From positions 52,470,728 to 52,534,727 of the forward strand of contig CM055098.1 of NCBI GenBank assembly GCA_029204225.1: a stretch of 64,000 nt of DNA, read 5' to 3'. The notes beneath the pieces were generated by a model. The model saw nothing but the letters and a program-made list of their open reading frames with translations, ran no database searches and had not been told where the DNA came from. Every line of letters starts with the position of its first letter. Position 1 is the first letter of the stretch. Both the position numbers and the translations under genes were made by a program. The DNA is from Diphasiastrum complanatum (Eukaryota; Streptophyta; Lycopodiopsida; Lycopodiales; Lycopodiaceae). Shown piece by piece: positions 11,303 to 22,762 of this stretch.

Positions 11303-11565
11303 AGGGCGTCGGTTGAGATTTGAAGGGTTGGGCTCTGGTTGAGATGTGAAGGGAGGACTTTGGTTGAGATCTAAAGGAGTGGGCTCCGGTTGAGATGTGA
11401 AGGGAGGACTTCGGTTGAGATCTGAAGGTGTGGGCTCTGGTTGAGATGAGAAGGGAGGACTTCGGTTGAGATCTGAAGGAGTGGGCTCCGGTTGAGATGA
11501 GAAGGGATGACTTCGGTTGAGATCTGAAGGATTGGGCTCCGGTTGAGATGGGAAGTGAGGGTGCA
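11303..11565 (-). repeat. 51-bp minisatellite, five coding units of 17 residues
   Basis: GGTTGAGAT cores occur at 11311, 11337, 11362, 11388, 11413, 11439, 11464, 11490, 11515 and 11541. The spacings alternate 26 and 25 bp, giving a 51-bp higher-order unit of two diverged half-units. Because 51 is divisible by three, the minus strand stays open and encodes five 17-residue repeats of the type QPEPTPSDLNRSPPFTS (ORF 11,740-11,165). It lies between pol and the env-position ORF of element 2. Confidence 0.9.
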
Positions 11566-12203
11566 TAATGGTTCGGAAAGTGTGTGGGGAGTGATGTATC
11601 AAAGGGTTTGGAAAGGGAGATATGTGGAAGATGGTTGTGTTAGATAGAACAGTGTGGGTGGTAAACGAAATAGGATGATGTAAAGGAGGGTGAACAAAGT
11701 GAGGTCGAGTTAAGAAAGATGGGAAGTGGAATAGCAGCAAGTGGAGGTGTTTGACAAGGGTTGTAATGTTATGGATGTGGATCTGTAAGGAATGAAGCGA
11801 GTTGAAGGTATACGGTTTGTGATATTGATTTTAGGATGTTCAATAGTGTGACGGGAGCGTGATGAGTGCTCGCGTGACACTACCCCTCAGCATGCGAGAA
11901 TTTGTGATATGAGGTATTCTGCCGGCGACGTTGGATTTGAAAGTTTTGGTGATGGCGCTCATAAGGGAGGGATAACGATGGTGGTTGGTAGAGTGTAGAG
12001 ATGGTGGTTGATCACTGAAGGATTGAACAGTCGAGTGCCAGAATCGGACACAATAGCAAGAAGATTGTTGTAGATCATCGCCAGAAGACGCTTGAGCTCG
12101 CACTTCGCTAAGGTGTGAATGGCTTTGGGGTGAGGGCATTTATTGTCACCGCCGTCTGGTTGCAAGGGAGATGGGATGTGCCGGTTCGTGAAATTCGAAT
12201 GTA
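11566..12203. other. Spacer between the two minisatellites
   Basis: No gene or domain is recognisable here. Open frames on the minus strand are low in complexity (His, Pro and Ser rich) and look like by-products of the repeat-bearing untranslated zone of element 2. Confidence 0.4.
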
Positions 12204-12560
12204 TGTCCTCCGGTCGAGATTTAAAATGACTGCTTTGGTCGAGATTTGACAGAAGCGCTCCGGTCGAGATCTGACAGGGAAGCGTCGGTCGAGATCTGAC
12301 AGAACCGTTTTGGTCGAGATTTGACAGAACCACTCCGGTCGAGATCTGACAGGGAGGCTTCGGTCGAGATCTGACATAACCGCTTCGATCAAGATTTGAC
12401 AGAACCACTCCAGTTGAGATGTGAGCGGAGTGCTCCGGTTGAGATTTGAGTGGAGTGCTCCGGTTGAGATTTGAAGGAGCACTTCGGTTGAGATTTGAGC
12501 GGAGTGCTCCGGTTGAGATTTGATAGGATCACTTCAGTTGAGATTTGAGAAAACCTCATG
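12204..12560 (-). repeat. 25-bp minisatellite, about 14 units
   Basis: A GGTYGAGAT core recurs at 12212, 12237, 12262, 12287, 12312, 12337, 12362, 12387, 12412, 12437, 12462, 12486, 12511 and 12537, almost strictly every 25 bp. It shares the core with the 51-bp array 650 bp away, so both probably derive from one monomer. At 25 bp the frame rotates, so three minus-strand frames stay open and encode SRPEWFCQIST-type peptides; these are unlikely to be real proteins. Tandem repeats between pol and the 3' LTR are a known feature of Tat-lineage elements. Confidence 0.9.
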
Positions 12561-12935
12561 ATGAATAAATGGATTTGTTTGATGCAAGTGAAGAACTTTA
12601 GAGAAATATGACTGTGGCTTAGAGTAGAAGTTCTTATGAAAAAGGTGTATCCTGAGATACCAGTGAGACAGAGGTGAGGTGGCATAAGTGTGAGAATGAT
12701 TTTCTAAAGTGTAGCCTATTAGTTGTCGATCTAGAACATCCATGACCCATGAGTATGGACAGAAGAAAAAGAGAAAAAGAAAAAAGAAAAATGCATAGAT
12801 TGTACATAAGTAATGATATGAAGTATAAACAAGGAACGAGGTGAACAATAGGCATAAAAAAATGAGATGTACAAGAAAAAAATAAAATAACATTAAAATG
12901 ATAGGCCGTTTTTTTTTTTACCAAGGGGAAAGATC
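12561..12935 (-). other. Untranslated stretch after pol of element 2
   Basis: A/T-rich sequence follows the integrase stop. Two overlapping minus-strand frames (12,924-12,534) encode hydrophobic Phe/Leu-rich peptides, which come from a poly-A/T-rich composition and are not convincing genes. Confidence 0.4.
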
Positions 12936-14042
12936 CTAAATTGGGTCAACAAAGAACAACTCTTCGTAGTACCGCCGTAGACGACCACCATTTACGACAT
13001 TGTCTAGGAGTGTCCCATCAAGTGTTTATAATTGGACTGCACCATTAGGAAATATTTTGTTAATATTATATGGCCCCTCACTTATGAACTTCAATTTGTC
13101 GGGGTGTTTCTTTGATGTATAAAGAAGCACCTGGTCACCTAAGTGTAGATCTTTACTGTGCAGGTGACGGTCATGCCAGGCCTTTTGGCGTCGTTTGTTA
13201 AATAGTTGTGCGTGATAAGATATTAGTCTTGTCTTGCATAACTGGGCTAACGTAAATAGCCTGGTTTTGACTTGTTGTTCTATTGAAGCCTTTTCACAGA
13301 GATCTATTGAAAAAGCTTCCGTATTTCTTAGCGAAGGTACTAAGAATTCTACGGGCATTACCGCCTCTTGACCATATACTAAGTGAGGTAACCCACCCAG
13401 TGGATTTCTTCGGGGTGGTGCGGTAAGCCCAGATAGCTGAGAAAAGTTTTGTTTCCCAATCAGAACGACTGGTTTCAACTATCTTGGTCAAAATTTTGCA
13501 TATTGTTTTGTTAGTTGATTCAACCTGGCCATTACACCTAGGATAGTACGGTGTACTTTTTCAGTGAACGACAAGGTAATGGCGTAGGAGATTATCAATG
13601 ACATCATTTAAAAAATACGTGTCACGATCACTAACAAGCTCTATGGGACAGCCAAAACGGGTAATAATGTTTTCGTAAAGAAAACGTACAACTGTTTTTG
13701 CGTTGGCGTCCTTCGTTGCTCGAGCCTCCACCCACTTAGTGGCGTAATCTGTGGCTATGAGAATGTATCGAGCTTGGGTATGTTTTGCTACTGGACTGAT
13801 TGGTCCAAGAAAGTCAATTTCCCACTTATGGAAGGCTTCGCTTCTATAATGGGAGTCAATGACGTGAAGTCTGCTTTGGTATTTTTCTTTGCTCGTTGAC
13901 AGACATCACACATTTTAAGGACAACAAACGTGTCTTTAAACAAAGATGGCCACCACAATCCTGCTCGAAAGATAATCTTCGCTATGGCTTCAGCAGAAAA
14001 GTGGCCACCTCCAATGCCCTCATGAGCCTGAGATATTATCGG
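12936..14042 (-). pseudogene. Ty3/gypsy integrase, element 2
   Basis: The zinc module (AHEGIGGGHFSA, then MCDVCQRAKK) lies near 14,020-13,890. The catalytic core follows across frames with WEIDFLGP, LVSDRDTYFLN and NGQVESTNK, so the D, D, E triad is present. A TGA-type break lies near 13,560 and another frame starts at 13,491. The C-terminal domain shows LGDQVLLYTSK and ISEGPYNINKIFPNGAVQL, then a TAA near 13,026. In the same frame it continues to VVNGGRLRRYYEE and stops at 12,936. The VNG-R-L-R-Y end matches element 1 and Athila-like integrases. Confidence 0.85.
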
Positions 14043-15885
14043 TCATATTTCAGATTCATAAGCACATCGTCGAATAATGCCGTCAACGCCCCTTTTGTAA
14101 AGTTGTCCCGCAATTAACTGAAAGAGCATTGCTTTTATTAAAAAATTTCTTTTTTCCGTTGTAGTCAGACCTTCTTTTAGTTGGCCTATTGTGAGAAACT
14201 GAGTGATCTCCTCAGCCCATAAGGGTGTAGCATCGATCTGAAAAAGGCACGCATCAGGAAGATCATCATTGACTGGTGCAGTTGCTTTTTCAGCACTTGG
14301 TAGTCTGGAGAGGTGATCCTCCATGAAATGTTGGGACCCTTTCCGAATGACTACACAAAAATTAAATTCCTCCAAAATCAGTAGCCATCGAGCTATTCGT
14401 CCCGTCTTACAGGACTTATTAACGATATATAGGAGTGCTTGATGGCCTGTCTAGAAAGCAAAGGTCTGGCCTAACAGATAATGTCGTAGTTGTTGTACCA
14501 CATAGACCATCGCCAATGCTTCTCTCTCGATAGTGGTATAGTTTACTTCAGCAGGCACTAGTTGTCTGCTTAAGAAACGTATAGGAAAATCTTTGCCATA
14601 CTCGTCCGGTTGTGCAAGGAGACCTCCAATGGCATACTTACTTGTGTCAGTATGCACATGGAACTCTTTTGTGTAATCTGGCGAGCGAAGTATGGGAGCC
14701 ATCGTGAGGGCTGTTTTCAACTCCTCAAAGGCCTTAATTCGTTCTTCAGTCCAGCACGGATCTAACCTTGATTTTTGACGAGTCGGTAGAAATACCCGTC
14801 CTTTGATATTATATGCCCGAGTACAACCCCGTGGGTGACCCATATTTGGCATTTATCAGTGTTTAGTGAGATGCCAAACCTACGACAGCGAATGAAGATT
14901 TTCTCCAAGGCGTCTAGGTGCGTAGCAGCGGAAGAATGTACACCTAGATCGTCGAGATAAATCTCCACGACCCGATGTAACAGATCTTGAAAGGCCAGTT
15001 GCATGACCCGTTGGAATGTTGAGGGGGCGTTACATAAGCCAAAAGGCGTTATAAGCGTAAGCCCCGTTCTCTGTGGCAAAAGTTGTTTTATGTTTATCTT
15101 CAAGGGCTATTTGAACAAGGAAATAGCCACTGAATCCATCCAAGAAGCTGAAAGCTTCAGCTCCTGCCATTTCCTCTAATATTTGGGTCGTTAATGGCAA
15201 GGGAAAATGGTCTTTCTTCGTAACCGCATTAAGGTTCTTGAGGTCGACATAGATACAAAGCTTGTTTTTTTCTTGGGTACAACACCCAATTAGTATGTTG
15301 GACTTCATAAATGAAGCCAGCATCCAGCAATTTCTTAATATCCTCATCGATTCTCTCACGATAGACTAGGTTACTGCAGTAAGGTTTAGCCCTAACAGGC
15401 TTAGCATTGTCTTTATTTTTTTTTAATCGAGGTTTTTGTGGTTTTTGAATGGGTGGTGTTGTGGCCTCACTTACCATATCGTCGTCGATTGTATCCCAGA
15501 CTTCGTCGGGATACACGTCCCAAGTATATACTTTGGGTTTGGGCCTGTATGCTTGTATGTTTGGTACTTTGGATGTTAGTTGGACATGAGCCAACGGTCC
15601 TGGTGACTTGATCTCGTTAGGAATGACTTTGGACGGATAACGTTGAGCATCTAGATAGAGGAGTACATGATCATCCGTCATTTCGACATCATCCATGGAA
15701 AGAATACCTTCTTCCGAAACATGGGCAGTAGAGACACTAGGTTCTCCTATGCACCAAGCTATAGGAATGGGGTCTATCATCATAAGCGGGATGATGGATG
15801 TGTCAATGTCTGTAGAAGATGGGAGAATATCCACATCTTCTACAGCCGTTTCGATACACCATCGATTGGAATCCGCACAGTCCAT
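14043..15885 (-). pseudogene. Reverse transcriptase and RNase H of gypsy element 2
   Basis: Segment 15,885-15,359 is an acidic spacer followed by the RT N-terminus (KLLDAGFIYEVQHTNWV). After a frameshift come CIYVDLKNLNAVTKKDHFPL and FLDGFSGYFLVQIA, then, after another shift near 15,050, FGLCNAPSTFQR and the catalytic YLDD. RNase H (14,852 onward) has HTDTSKYAIGG, EREALAM and, after a TAG at 14,451-14,453, NKSCKTGRIARWLL. A linker to integrase follows (to 14,043). Inactive, but all core motifs are visible. Confidence 0.88.
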
Positions 15886-15962
15886 AGTGGCTAGTGCATG
15901 ACCCCAATTGATTATGTCTTTGGTTCGTGTATAGTGGCCTTTTGGTTGGATCGGGACACTAT

Positions 15963-16925
15963 CTGACTGACTACATGGCTGAACACGGTTTTAGAAGATA
16001 GTTCACCACTTCTTATTCACCTCAACAGAACGAGATTGTAGAAAGGAAGAATCGAACTCTTCTCAACTTAGCCAGATCAATGATACATCAAGCACATGTA
16101 CCTGTGAAGTTTTGGGCAAAAGCTACTGCCACAGCTTGTTACGTGCAGAATAGATCCAGCACCAAAGCCGTCAACAACAAAACTCCTTATGAAGTTTGGC
16201 ATGGGCACAAGCCTAGTGTTAGCCATTTAAAAATCTTTGGTTGTATATGTTTTGTTCACATTCCTAAACAATTTAGGAAGAAGCTGGATCATAGGACACA
16301 TAAATGTATTTTCATTGGCTATCCTGATGAATATAAAGCTTATAAAGTTTATGATCCATCCACCAATGTAGTATTTGTCTCCAGGGATGTAATATCTCAA
16401 GAACATACATACTATGATTTCAAACAACCATCGATAAGCGATGCTATGTCATTTCATCCTATTTTACATAGCATGGATTCTTCCAACATTGATGTTCCTT
16501 CTACTGAACCTGCAACTACAGCTATAGAGCCGACAATACTTGTCATTAGACCAGACCAAGCTAGCTTGAGCAGATCTGAAGAAATTCAAGAAAAAGCATT
16601 ATCGCATCCTGGTCAACCCAACGTCCGTAGATCCTCACGGACTCGGACAGTTCCTGAGAGGTATGCACCTCAATCATTCTGGACTTCATCAGAAGAGCCA
16701 GAGAGCCTAGTCGAAGCAATTAACTCCAAAGATGTTGTGAAGTGGCAAGAAGCTATGGAAAGCCAATACAACTCACTTTTGACGAATCAGACTTGGACAT
16801 TGGTCGACTTCTCCACTCACAAAAGAGTTATCCACAACAAGTGGATCTTCAAGAAGAAGATCAACTCTGATGGTTCCATTGTAAAATGGAAAGCACGGTT
16901 GGTGGCTAAAGGATTTACTAAAGTA
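15963..16925 (+). pseudogene. copia integrase end and RT start
   Basis: It shows SYSPQQNEIVERKNRTLLNLA (the third acidic residue of the core), FWAKATATACYVQNR, TPYEVWHGHKPSVSHLKIFG, KCIFIGY and the KWQEAMESQYNSLLTNQTW / KWIFKKKINSDGS approach to RT. It stops at VAKGFT. The first part carries one TAG at about 15,999. After VAKGFT the sequence jumps straight to the late RT region, so a deletion of roughly 1 kb removed the RT catalytic core. Confidence 0.85.
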
Positions 16926-17450
16926 GCCTTATCATTCACTAAATGTATGTAATGTTGTGTACTAGACCAGATTTAGCATACACTGTTAGCACATTGAGTC
17001 AATTCATGTCTAATCCTAGGATCTCTCATCAGAAATCATTAAAGAGAGTGATGAAATATATTCAGGGAAGTTTAGATCACATCTTATGTTACGATGGAAA
17101 TGCTATCGACCCACTCGTCCTGCGAGGCTACTCCGACTTTGATTGGGGAGGAATAGTCTCTACCAAAAAATCTAGCTCTGGATTCTGTTTCTATGTGGCA
17201 GGGGGACCGATTTTGTGGAACTCAAGGAAGCATAAATCAGTTGCGTTTTCTTCGACAGAGGCAGAGTACATCGCAACATGTCAAGCTTCAAAAGAATCTA
17301 TATGAATCAGGTTATCACTTCATGACTTGCATCAAACTCAGTTCAATGCTATCACCATTCTGTGTGACAACTTGAGCTTTATTTCACTGTCACTAAATCT
17401 TAGATTTTATGGCAAATCCAAGCACATAAAAATCCAGTATTATTTTAAAG
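16926..17450 (+). pseudogene. copia RT end and RNase H
   Basis: It encodes MLCTRPDLAYTVSTLSQF, then RNase H motifs (GYSDFDWGG, KSSSGFCFY, SSTEAEYIATCQASKE). A stop is followed by frame-shifted remains of the last RNase H part (ITILCDNLSFI, then KSKHIKIQYYF) up to about 17,450. No LTR follows that I can recognise. Confidence 0.8.
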
Positions 17451-18780
17451 CATTCCAAGTATTAACTGTTTCCAGTACTAATTGACTATACCAAATTCTA
17501 GCCTGCTTCCGCAGAAGACCTGGCAAAATTCTAACTTTATCCTCATCCGTATGCTCTTTATTTGCTATGGTAATGGATTCAAATTGCGACAAATAACTAT
17601 TCGCAAGCCCGAGGATGATCCCTTAATTTGCGGTTCAAAGTGTACCTTGTTTGAATGTAAGGTGTGTTGGGATCTTGGAATGAGCTATAGTCTGTTGGCT
17701 GAGTTGGATGGCTTGCTTGAATAGAAGTTATCTGTTGATGGCTGTCAAGTCTGGTGTGGCGTCGGGTACCTACGCTTGTGACAGACCTTTGAGTTGGTTA
17801 AGTCTCCTAGGATGGCTGTCTTGGAATTTTGTAAGCATGTTGGTTGCTTGCATGTCAAATTGGTTTGAAGGATAAGTATCAAAGTTGGGAAGCTAAGTTG
17901 TGGTTTCAACTCCCTTTGCGACACTTGCACCAAAAGCCCAAACTTATGGGCAATTCCTTTAAGTTCGACCTTTGTACAATCTATAACTTCCACCAACTTA
18001 ACCACAATCTCCCTTTTCATGTTAAGGCCAAAAATGGGTAGAGGCACTTGCCCCTAGCCCCCCCCTACCACCCCTCATATAGTCTCATCAAAGCACATAC
18101 ATGCAAGTCAGAAGAAGAAGAAGAGGCAGGATCCTGGCTCGACTGTGCTCCAAGCCTTGCTGCTGCTTTTCTTCTGCACATATATGGTGCACTAGCATCT
18201 TTGCATACGCAGACAGACTTTCCTGGTGAGTGCGCAAATTTTGAGCAGTGAGCAGTTCCTTAACCATTTTCAGTTTCTGAGAAAGGTTCTAATTTGGCGC
18301 AAACATGCAAAACTTTCCAAAATTCAACTTATATCTTAGAGCTTTTAATGACATGCACCTTTAGTTGGGTTCATTGTTTCATGCATAACATGGACTAGAC
18401 AGTTAGTCTCTAGATGCGTAGTTCTTTTAGCATACGTTACATTGAATAGAATTAATAGATGCTTTTAAGTTTTAGTGTACGGCATGTTAAGCAAATAAAG
18501 TTTCCTCACAGATGTGCTATACAATTTATGATGACCCGTTGAGCATATTCTACTCTATGAGTTTCTTAAACCTTATGACATTTTTGCTGGGACCAAGTAA
18601 AGATGATCTTACATACTGTTCATGTCTGACATCTTAGAGCAGAATCCTAAACTCTATACTTACCTATCACACTGATGAAATTATAACAGATGTGTCATGA
18701 CTTGCAGGTAATGGTTGAAATCTGGAGGGCATTATGTAGTAAACTCTACCTCTTTTTATGATGTCTTTCCTCATAGCATT
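17451..18780. other. No recognisable gene
   Basis: Open frames at 17,482-17,724 and 18,048-18,251 have no recognisable product. Near 18,226 there is a good splice-donor-like sequence (GGTGAGTG) after a purine-rich tract, so a host untranslated exon is possible, but nothing else supports it. Confidence 0.25.
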
Positions 18781-19095
18781 GTCAGCCCCATTTCGGCTTT
18801 ACTTTTTTTGAGAGTGAGTGTAACGCGAGGAAGAACGTTGTGCCCTCCAAGGCTCGGGGCCTTGCCCGAGGATGCAAGGTAGAGTGGAGGGGACAACTCC
18901 ATATTATAGTGGGCATTAGTTCTATCCTTTCGTAGCAATTGGAGCTCCAACATCCCTCCTTCCCACCATGAGCTCCAGCCGATGTTGCAACCATACTTTC
19001 GTATGCTCCGTACTCCTGCACCCGTCTTTGAAGTATGCCAAAGTTTGTCATACTTGTAATCCGCAAAATACATAGTTTGGTAAAAATGCATACAA
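18781..19095 (-). other. Possible retroelement or LTR remnant
   Basis: This GC-rich patch (for example GGCTCGGGGCCTTGCCCGAGG near 18,852, which contains an inverted repeat) stands out from AT-rich surroundings. Both minus-strand frames stay open for about 100 codons, but the peptides are not recognisable. LTR debris is my best guess. Confidence 0.25.
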
Positions 19096-19124
19096 TCTAT
19101 CTATATGTATCTATCTATCTATAT

Positions 19125-19128
<4 letters not shown>

Positions 19129-19177
<49 letters not shown>
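19129..19177 (+). repeat. (GA)n microsatellite
   Basis: About 24 uninterrupted GA units, preceded by short TATC repeats. It lies just upstream of a region that could be the 5' end of the RtcA-type gene; GA/CT tracts are common in plant 5' leaders. Confidence 0.95.
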
Positions 19178-19180
<3 letters not shown>

Positions 19181-19481
19181 AAAGAGCGCGCTAGATAAGA
19201 GAAGCAGAGCGACGGAGGCAATTCTTTTGCTTTGCATTTCATTACATAATGTAGAGCTTGTGATCCACAAATCCCTCAGCCTTCTCGCCTTCTCACTTGA
19301 TGCAGAAACATTTCTCAGCTGCTGTGTTTTCCTTTCATTTTCTGTCTGCAAACGTGCACGTTTGCAGATCGATCGAACTCTCAGCATCACACTGCTGTCT
19401 TCTCTGTTGTTTGCAAAGCACAAGATCAGATCAGAAGGAAGACCCAGATCGGATTTGGTATCGGTATCAATGAGTAAGAAG
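19178..19481 (+). promoter_or_regulatory. Candidate leader and first mini-exon of the cyclase gene
   Basis: This stretch has leader-like composition after the GA tract. It contains ATG AGT AAG AAG (19,470-19,481) directly followed by GTATGG, a usable donor. The cyclase frame has an acceptor-like AACAG before 22,746. Joining the two would keep the frame and give M-S-K-K-V-Y-T-F-H-Q before the Met at 22,763. This is inference only; the gene also works from 22,763 alone. Confidence 0.25.
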
Positions 19482-19974
19482 GTATGGGGATCAAAGGATG
19501 TAATCAGGTCGATCAAGAGCTTTTGTTGCTAATCAGCCGACCTTTCTGAAAACGATAAGAACGCAAGATTCTCAGAGCTCAGGCCTCAGAGACTGGAACT
19601 CTGAGAGAGCGGCTAGGGCTAGCTTCCCACACGGCTATTTGGAGCATGATAATGTCTAGATCTAGGCGACAATAACTGAAGTTTATCATCCCTCGTCGTT
19701 GCTGGACAATACGTGAGTCTGTCTTGGATTTTGGATACTTCAATTTCGTAGATAGTCTAATACTTCGACAGAAACATAGAATATGGAATGGTTTACTCCA
19801 ATTCGGCAATTTTAATATTGGTTCGTTAAATGGTGCTCGGATGACATCTTTAAAGCTTTATAACATGTGACTGTGATGTGACATGCAACACCTTCAAGAC
19901 TTCATAAAGTATACGAGTCCTATCTGTGTAAGTGTAGATATAGCACCGATGGTAACCGTCACGCGTGACCCAAT
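19482..19974. other. No recognisable gene
   Basis: I see no domain or repeat here. It precedes the broken 3' side of the minus-strand gypsy fragment. Confidence 0.3.
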
Positions 19975-22440
19975 AAAGCGCCTTTCTTCACACCTAAGGT
20001 GCATTTCTTTGGATTTAGATTGATACCATATTCATAGCATTGCTGAAAACACTTTTCAAGATCTTGTAGATGATTGTCTTCAGCCCCATAAATACAAAAA
20101 TCATCTCTTGCCTAGATAGTCACAAAATGCTTCTGTCATGACTTTCTGAAAGGCAATTGACATGTAAGGCATTCAATGATGAAAAGTGTTTTCGCGGTCC
20201 CTTTCGGCGATTTGAATTTGATTATAACCTCTAAAATCATCAAGGAAACCATGTAGCTCATGTCCAGCAACATCGTCCAAGTTTGCTTTGTCAAAGGCAG
20301 AGGAAAATGGTCCTTTGTTGTAAAAGTACTGAGCTTATAGTAATAAACAAGAATGGGTAGATTACCATTCTTTTTAGGTACAATAACTATTGGACTCAGC
20401 CACAGACTGTAGTCAATATATGAAACCAACTTTGACACGTTTCTCAATTTTGACAAGTTTACTCTATAGCATATATGAAACCAACTTTGACAAGTTTTTC
20501 AATTTTTGCTTGGACTCGTTCCGCATGCTTTGGATTCATGTGATAGCATTGTTGGTGGACTGCTTTAGCATCAATAGTTATATCAATAGGATGCTCGTAG
20601 ATTTCTTTCGGGACTTCTTGTACATCATCATTTTGTACTTGTGGAAAAGTGGTGTAGCTTTGACTAAAAACTCAGAACTTCTTTCTGCATAAATAGATAC
20701 GCACTTGGGATCCTTTGGTGTCCCTAAATTGACCAGAAGTATTTTTTTCAAAGGCAACTTGTGAAGAATGGACTTGAGTTGGTTCTTCATTCAGTCTGTG
20801 TGATTCCTCAATGATTTTTGAGAAGTTTTTGGGCTATTGTGAGGCTGGTGCACTTTCTTTGTTTTCCTCAACTTCTAATCGACCTTGTTGATTTCCGGAT
20901 CCTAAAATTCTTCACTGGTGGTAGCAAAGGTGAATCGTCAACGGTGGTAGTAGAGAAAAGATTCACCATGGTAGATAAGTGTGCTTCTCCCACCGGTACA
21001 TAATCATGAGATAAACTTGTAATATGTAGGTTTTCTGATTCCTCAGTCATTGGCTTGAATAATAATTCTTCCATGGTTTCAATCCCAACAGGGTGACTGG
21101 TGGGCTGCGCTATGGTATGATGGGTTTGTAATATAATCTTCCTGCCATCGTACAAAATAGTGACAACTTCAATCGACCAATCATGTAAAGCCTTGGCAGT
21201 ACGAAGCCAGGGTTGACACAATAGGATCGGATACACATCCAATCATGTTGGTAATCTTGATACAACAGAGGAATGTAAAACCTTTAATTTTCACCAGAAC
21301 CTGCTAGGGGAATCTCTGATATGATTCTGATGATCAAATTATTGTCCATAATTGCATATTTGTAGATTTCTTCTACATATCTTTAAACATGATGTGAACT
21401 CCTACTCCTCCATCAATGTTTTTGATCAACACTTCCAATGTTGGCACAAATGTCTTGTTCAACTGGTTCTTTGATGGAATCAGCCAAATATGGGACAATT
21501 TGAATCAATTGGTTCTCCGTAACTTGAAATTTATAATTATTCATAAAGTCAGCAATTTGATCAGCCACCACATCTACTAGTTTCATAGAAGATGACCTTG
21601 TTGCAATTGTAACCGTTTAAGCACCTCCTGCATTGCGATGGTGACATGGCTAAGATAATTGCACGGCTGTGGTTGTGAAATACTGCTCGCTTTTGTTCCT
21701 TCATCATGTTGCTCTTTCCCTTAAGGTTGAGATCTGGTTATAACTTGAACGTTATACATATCATAGATTGCACAGTACATTGTCCCAATTGGACAATCTT
21801 TTAGTATAATGGCCATCTTGGTTACAATTTCGATAGAATTTTCACCCTGGAGGGCTAAAATCTATGGCTATTGCTTCATCTTCTTTTTTGACATTTTTCT
21901 CCTTCTCTTTATTCTTCTTTTTGTGTTTTTTACATTTTATTTCTTGATCTGAAGATGAGGAATCAAGTGTGGATTCCTTCGAAGAACATGTGAATTAGAT
22001 GAGGAGTCAGAATTAAAGTCAGAAGACTTGTTCTGTTCATGGTGTGCTGTACCTTCCTGGTCTCCTCCTCTTGTATTTGTCATGTTGCATCGACAATGCG
22101 TTCCAAGGTCTGTTCAGTCATAGAAGTGGTTCCACTACGAAGTACTTTGTGCAATCCATGGTGAAAATATCACTCTTTTTAGACCCTACTTGAAATACAC
22201 GTTCAGGTCCTTCAATAGGATACGCATCTGGTCCTGTTGGTAATCTCATCACAACAAAATTCAAAATGAACGTCGAATTTTTAGTTTGAACTGAAACTTG
22301 CTTGGGCTGGACAGGAGCTGTATAGTTTTTAAGGATGACCACTGCTTTCCTGAATGAGAACATGCTCACCAACCAAACACCTGTATATGCATCCGGGTTG
22401 GTAGAGTTAGGGAGACACAATTGACATGATATTAACATAA
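19975..22440 (-). mobile_element. Degenerate Ty3/gypsy fragment, gag to RT
   Basis: On the minus strand: a gag remnant (22,438-22,118); a damaged zinc knuckle (RNCNQDGHYTK near 21,840); a protease end (YPILLCQPWLRTAKA near 21,200); an RT start (LSPIVIVPKKNGNLPILVYYYKL, TKDHFPLPLTKQ, 20,456 on); and, past stops, FCIYGAEDNHLQDLEKCF and YGINLNPKKC down to about 19,975. It is truncated before RNase H and much more decayed than elements 1 and 2. If the 19,470 mini-exon is real, this fragment sits inside the first intron of the cyclase gene. Confidence 0.75.
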
Positions 22441-22762
22441 GTTTGATACCTATATTGAGTCTGAATCGGTGTCAAAATTTATGCTAGTTGAATGCTAGTT
22501 TAATTCTGATTTTTGTGTATTAGGTGAACTGTGAGAGGAATTTCTGAATCATTGTAATCTCTGTTTGTTGAGTTATATTTTGCTGGCCGTAAGAAGAAGT
22601 TCCTTGCGTAAGACCCAAATTGTAGAGTAACCAGCAGTCTGAGTAAGTTCAATAATACAATTCTTGTCATGTTCAATGATCTTGATTGTCAATATGTTTG
22701 GTTATTCTAATGTTATTCATTTTACATGTGAATGTTGCAAACAGGTTTATACATTCCACCAA

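Larger units (their letters stand above)
7978..15955 (-). mobile_element. Ty3/gypsy element 2 with minisatellites and env-position ORF
   Basis: Minus-strand order: protease/RT spacer (15,885), RT, RNase H, integrase (to 12,936), a 1.8-kb zone containing two tandem-repeat arrays, then a ~3.2-kb env-position ORF region (11,153-7978). The 5' end (gag, protease) is cut off near 15,955, where plus-strand copia sequence begins. RT carries YLDD and the integrase core retains D, D and E. Several frameshifts and stops make it inactive. It is related in layout to element 1 but clearly diverged in sequence. Confidence 0.85.
15955..17450 (+). mobile_element. Truncated Ty1/copia element
   Basis: Plus-strand copia sequence starts inside the integrase core, directly against the broken 5' end of gypsy element 2, and ends in RNase H. 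Gag, protease, most of RT and both LTRs are missing. The integrase part begins with an EHGFRR stretch near 15,985, interrupted by a TAG. Confidence 0.85.

Noticed and set aside
11959-12685. Several overlapping minus-strand ORFs with ISTGALLSNLDRS-like repeats
   Set aside because: The 25-bp unit rotates through all three frames, so open frames come from the repeat and not from coding constraint.
18100-18240. Possible microRNA precursor or host leader exon
   Set aside because: I could not pair a convincing stem, and the only support is one donor-like GGTGAGTG.
22664-22762. Cyclase start at the upstream Met (22,664)
   Set aside because: The 33 extra residues are unlike the family N-terminus and cross an acceptor-like AACAG; the Met at 22,763 fits better.
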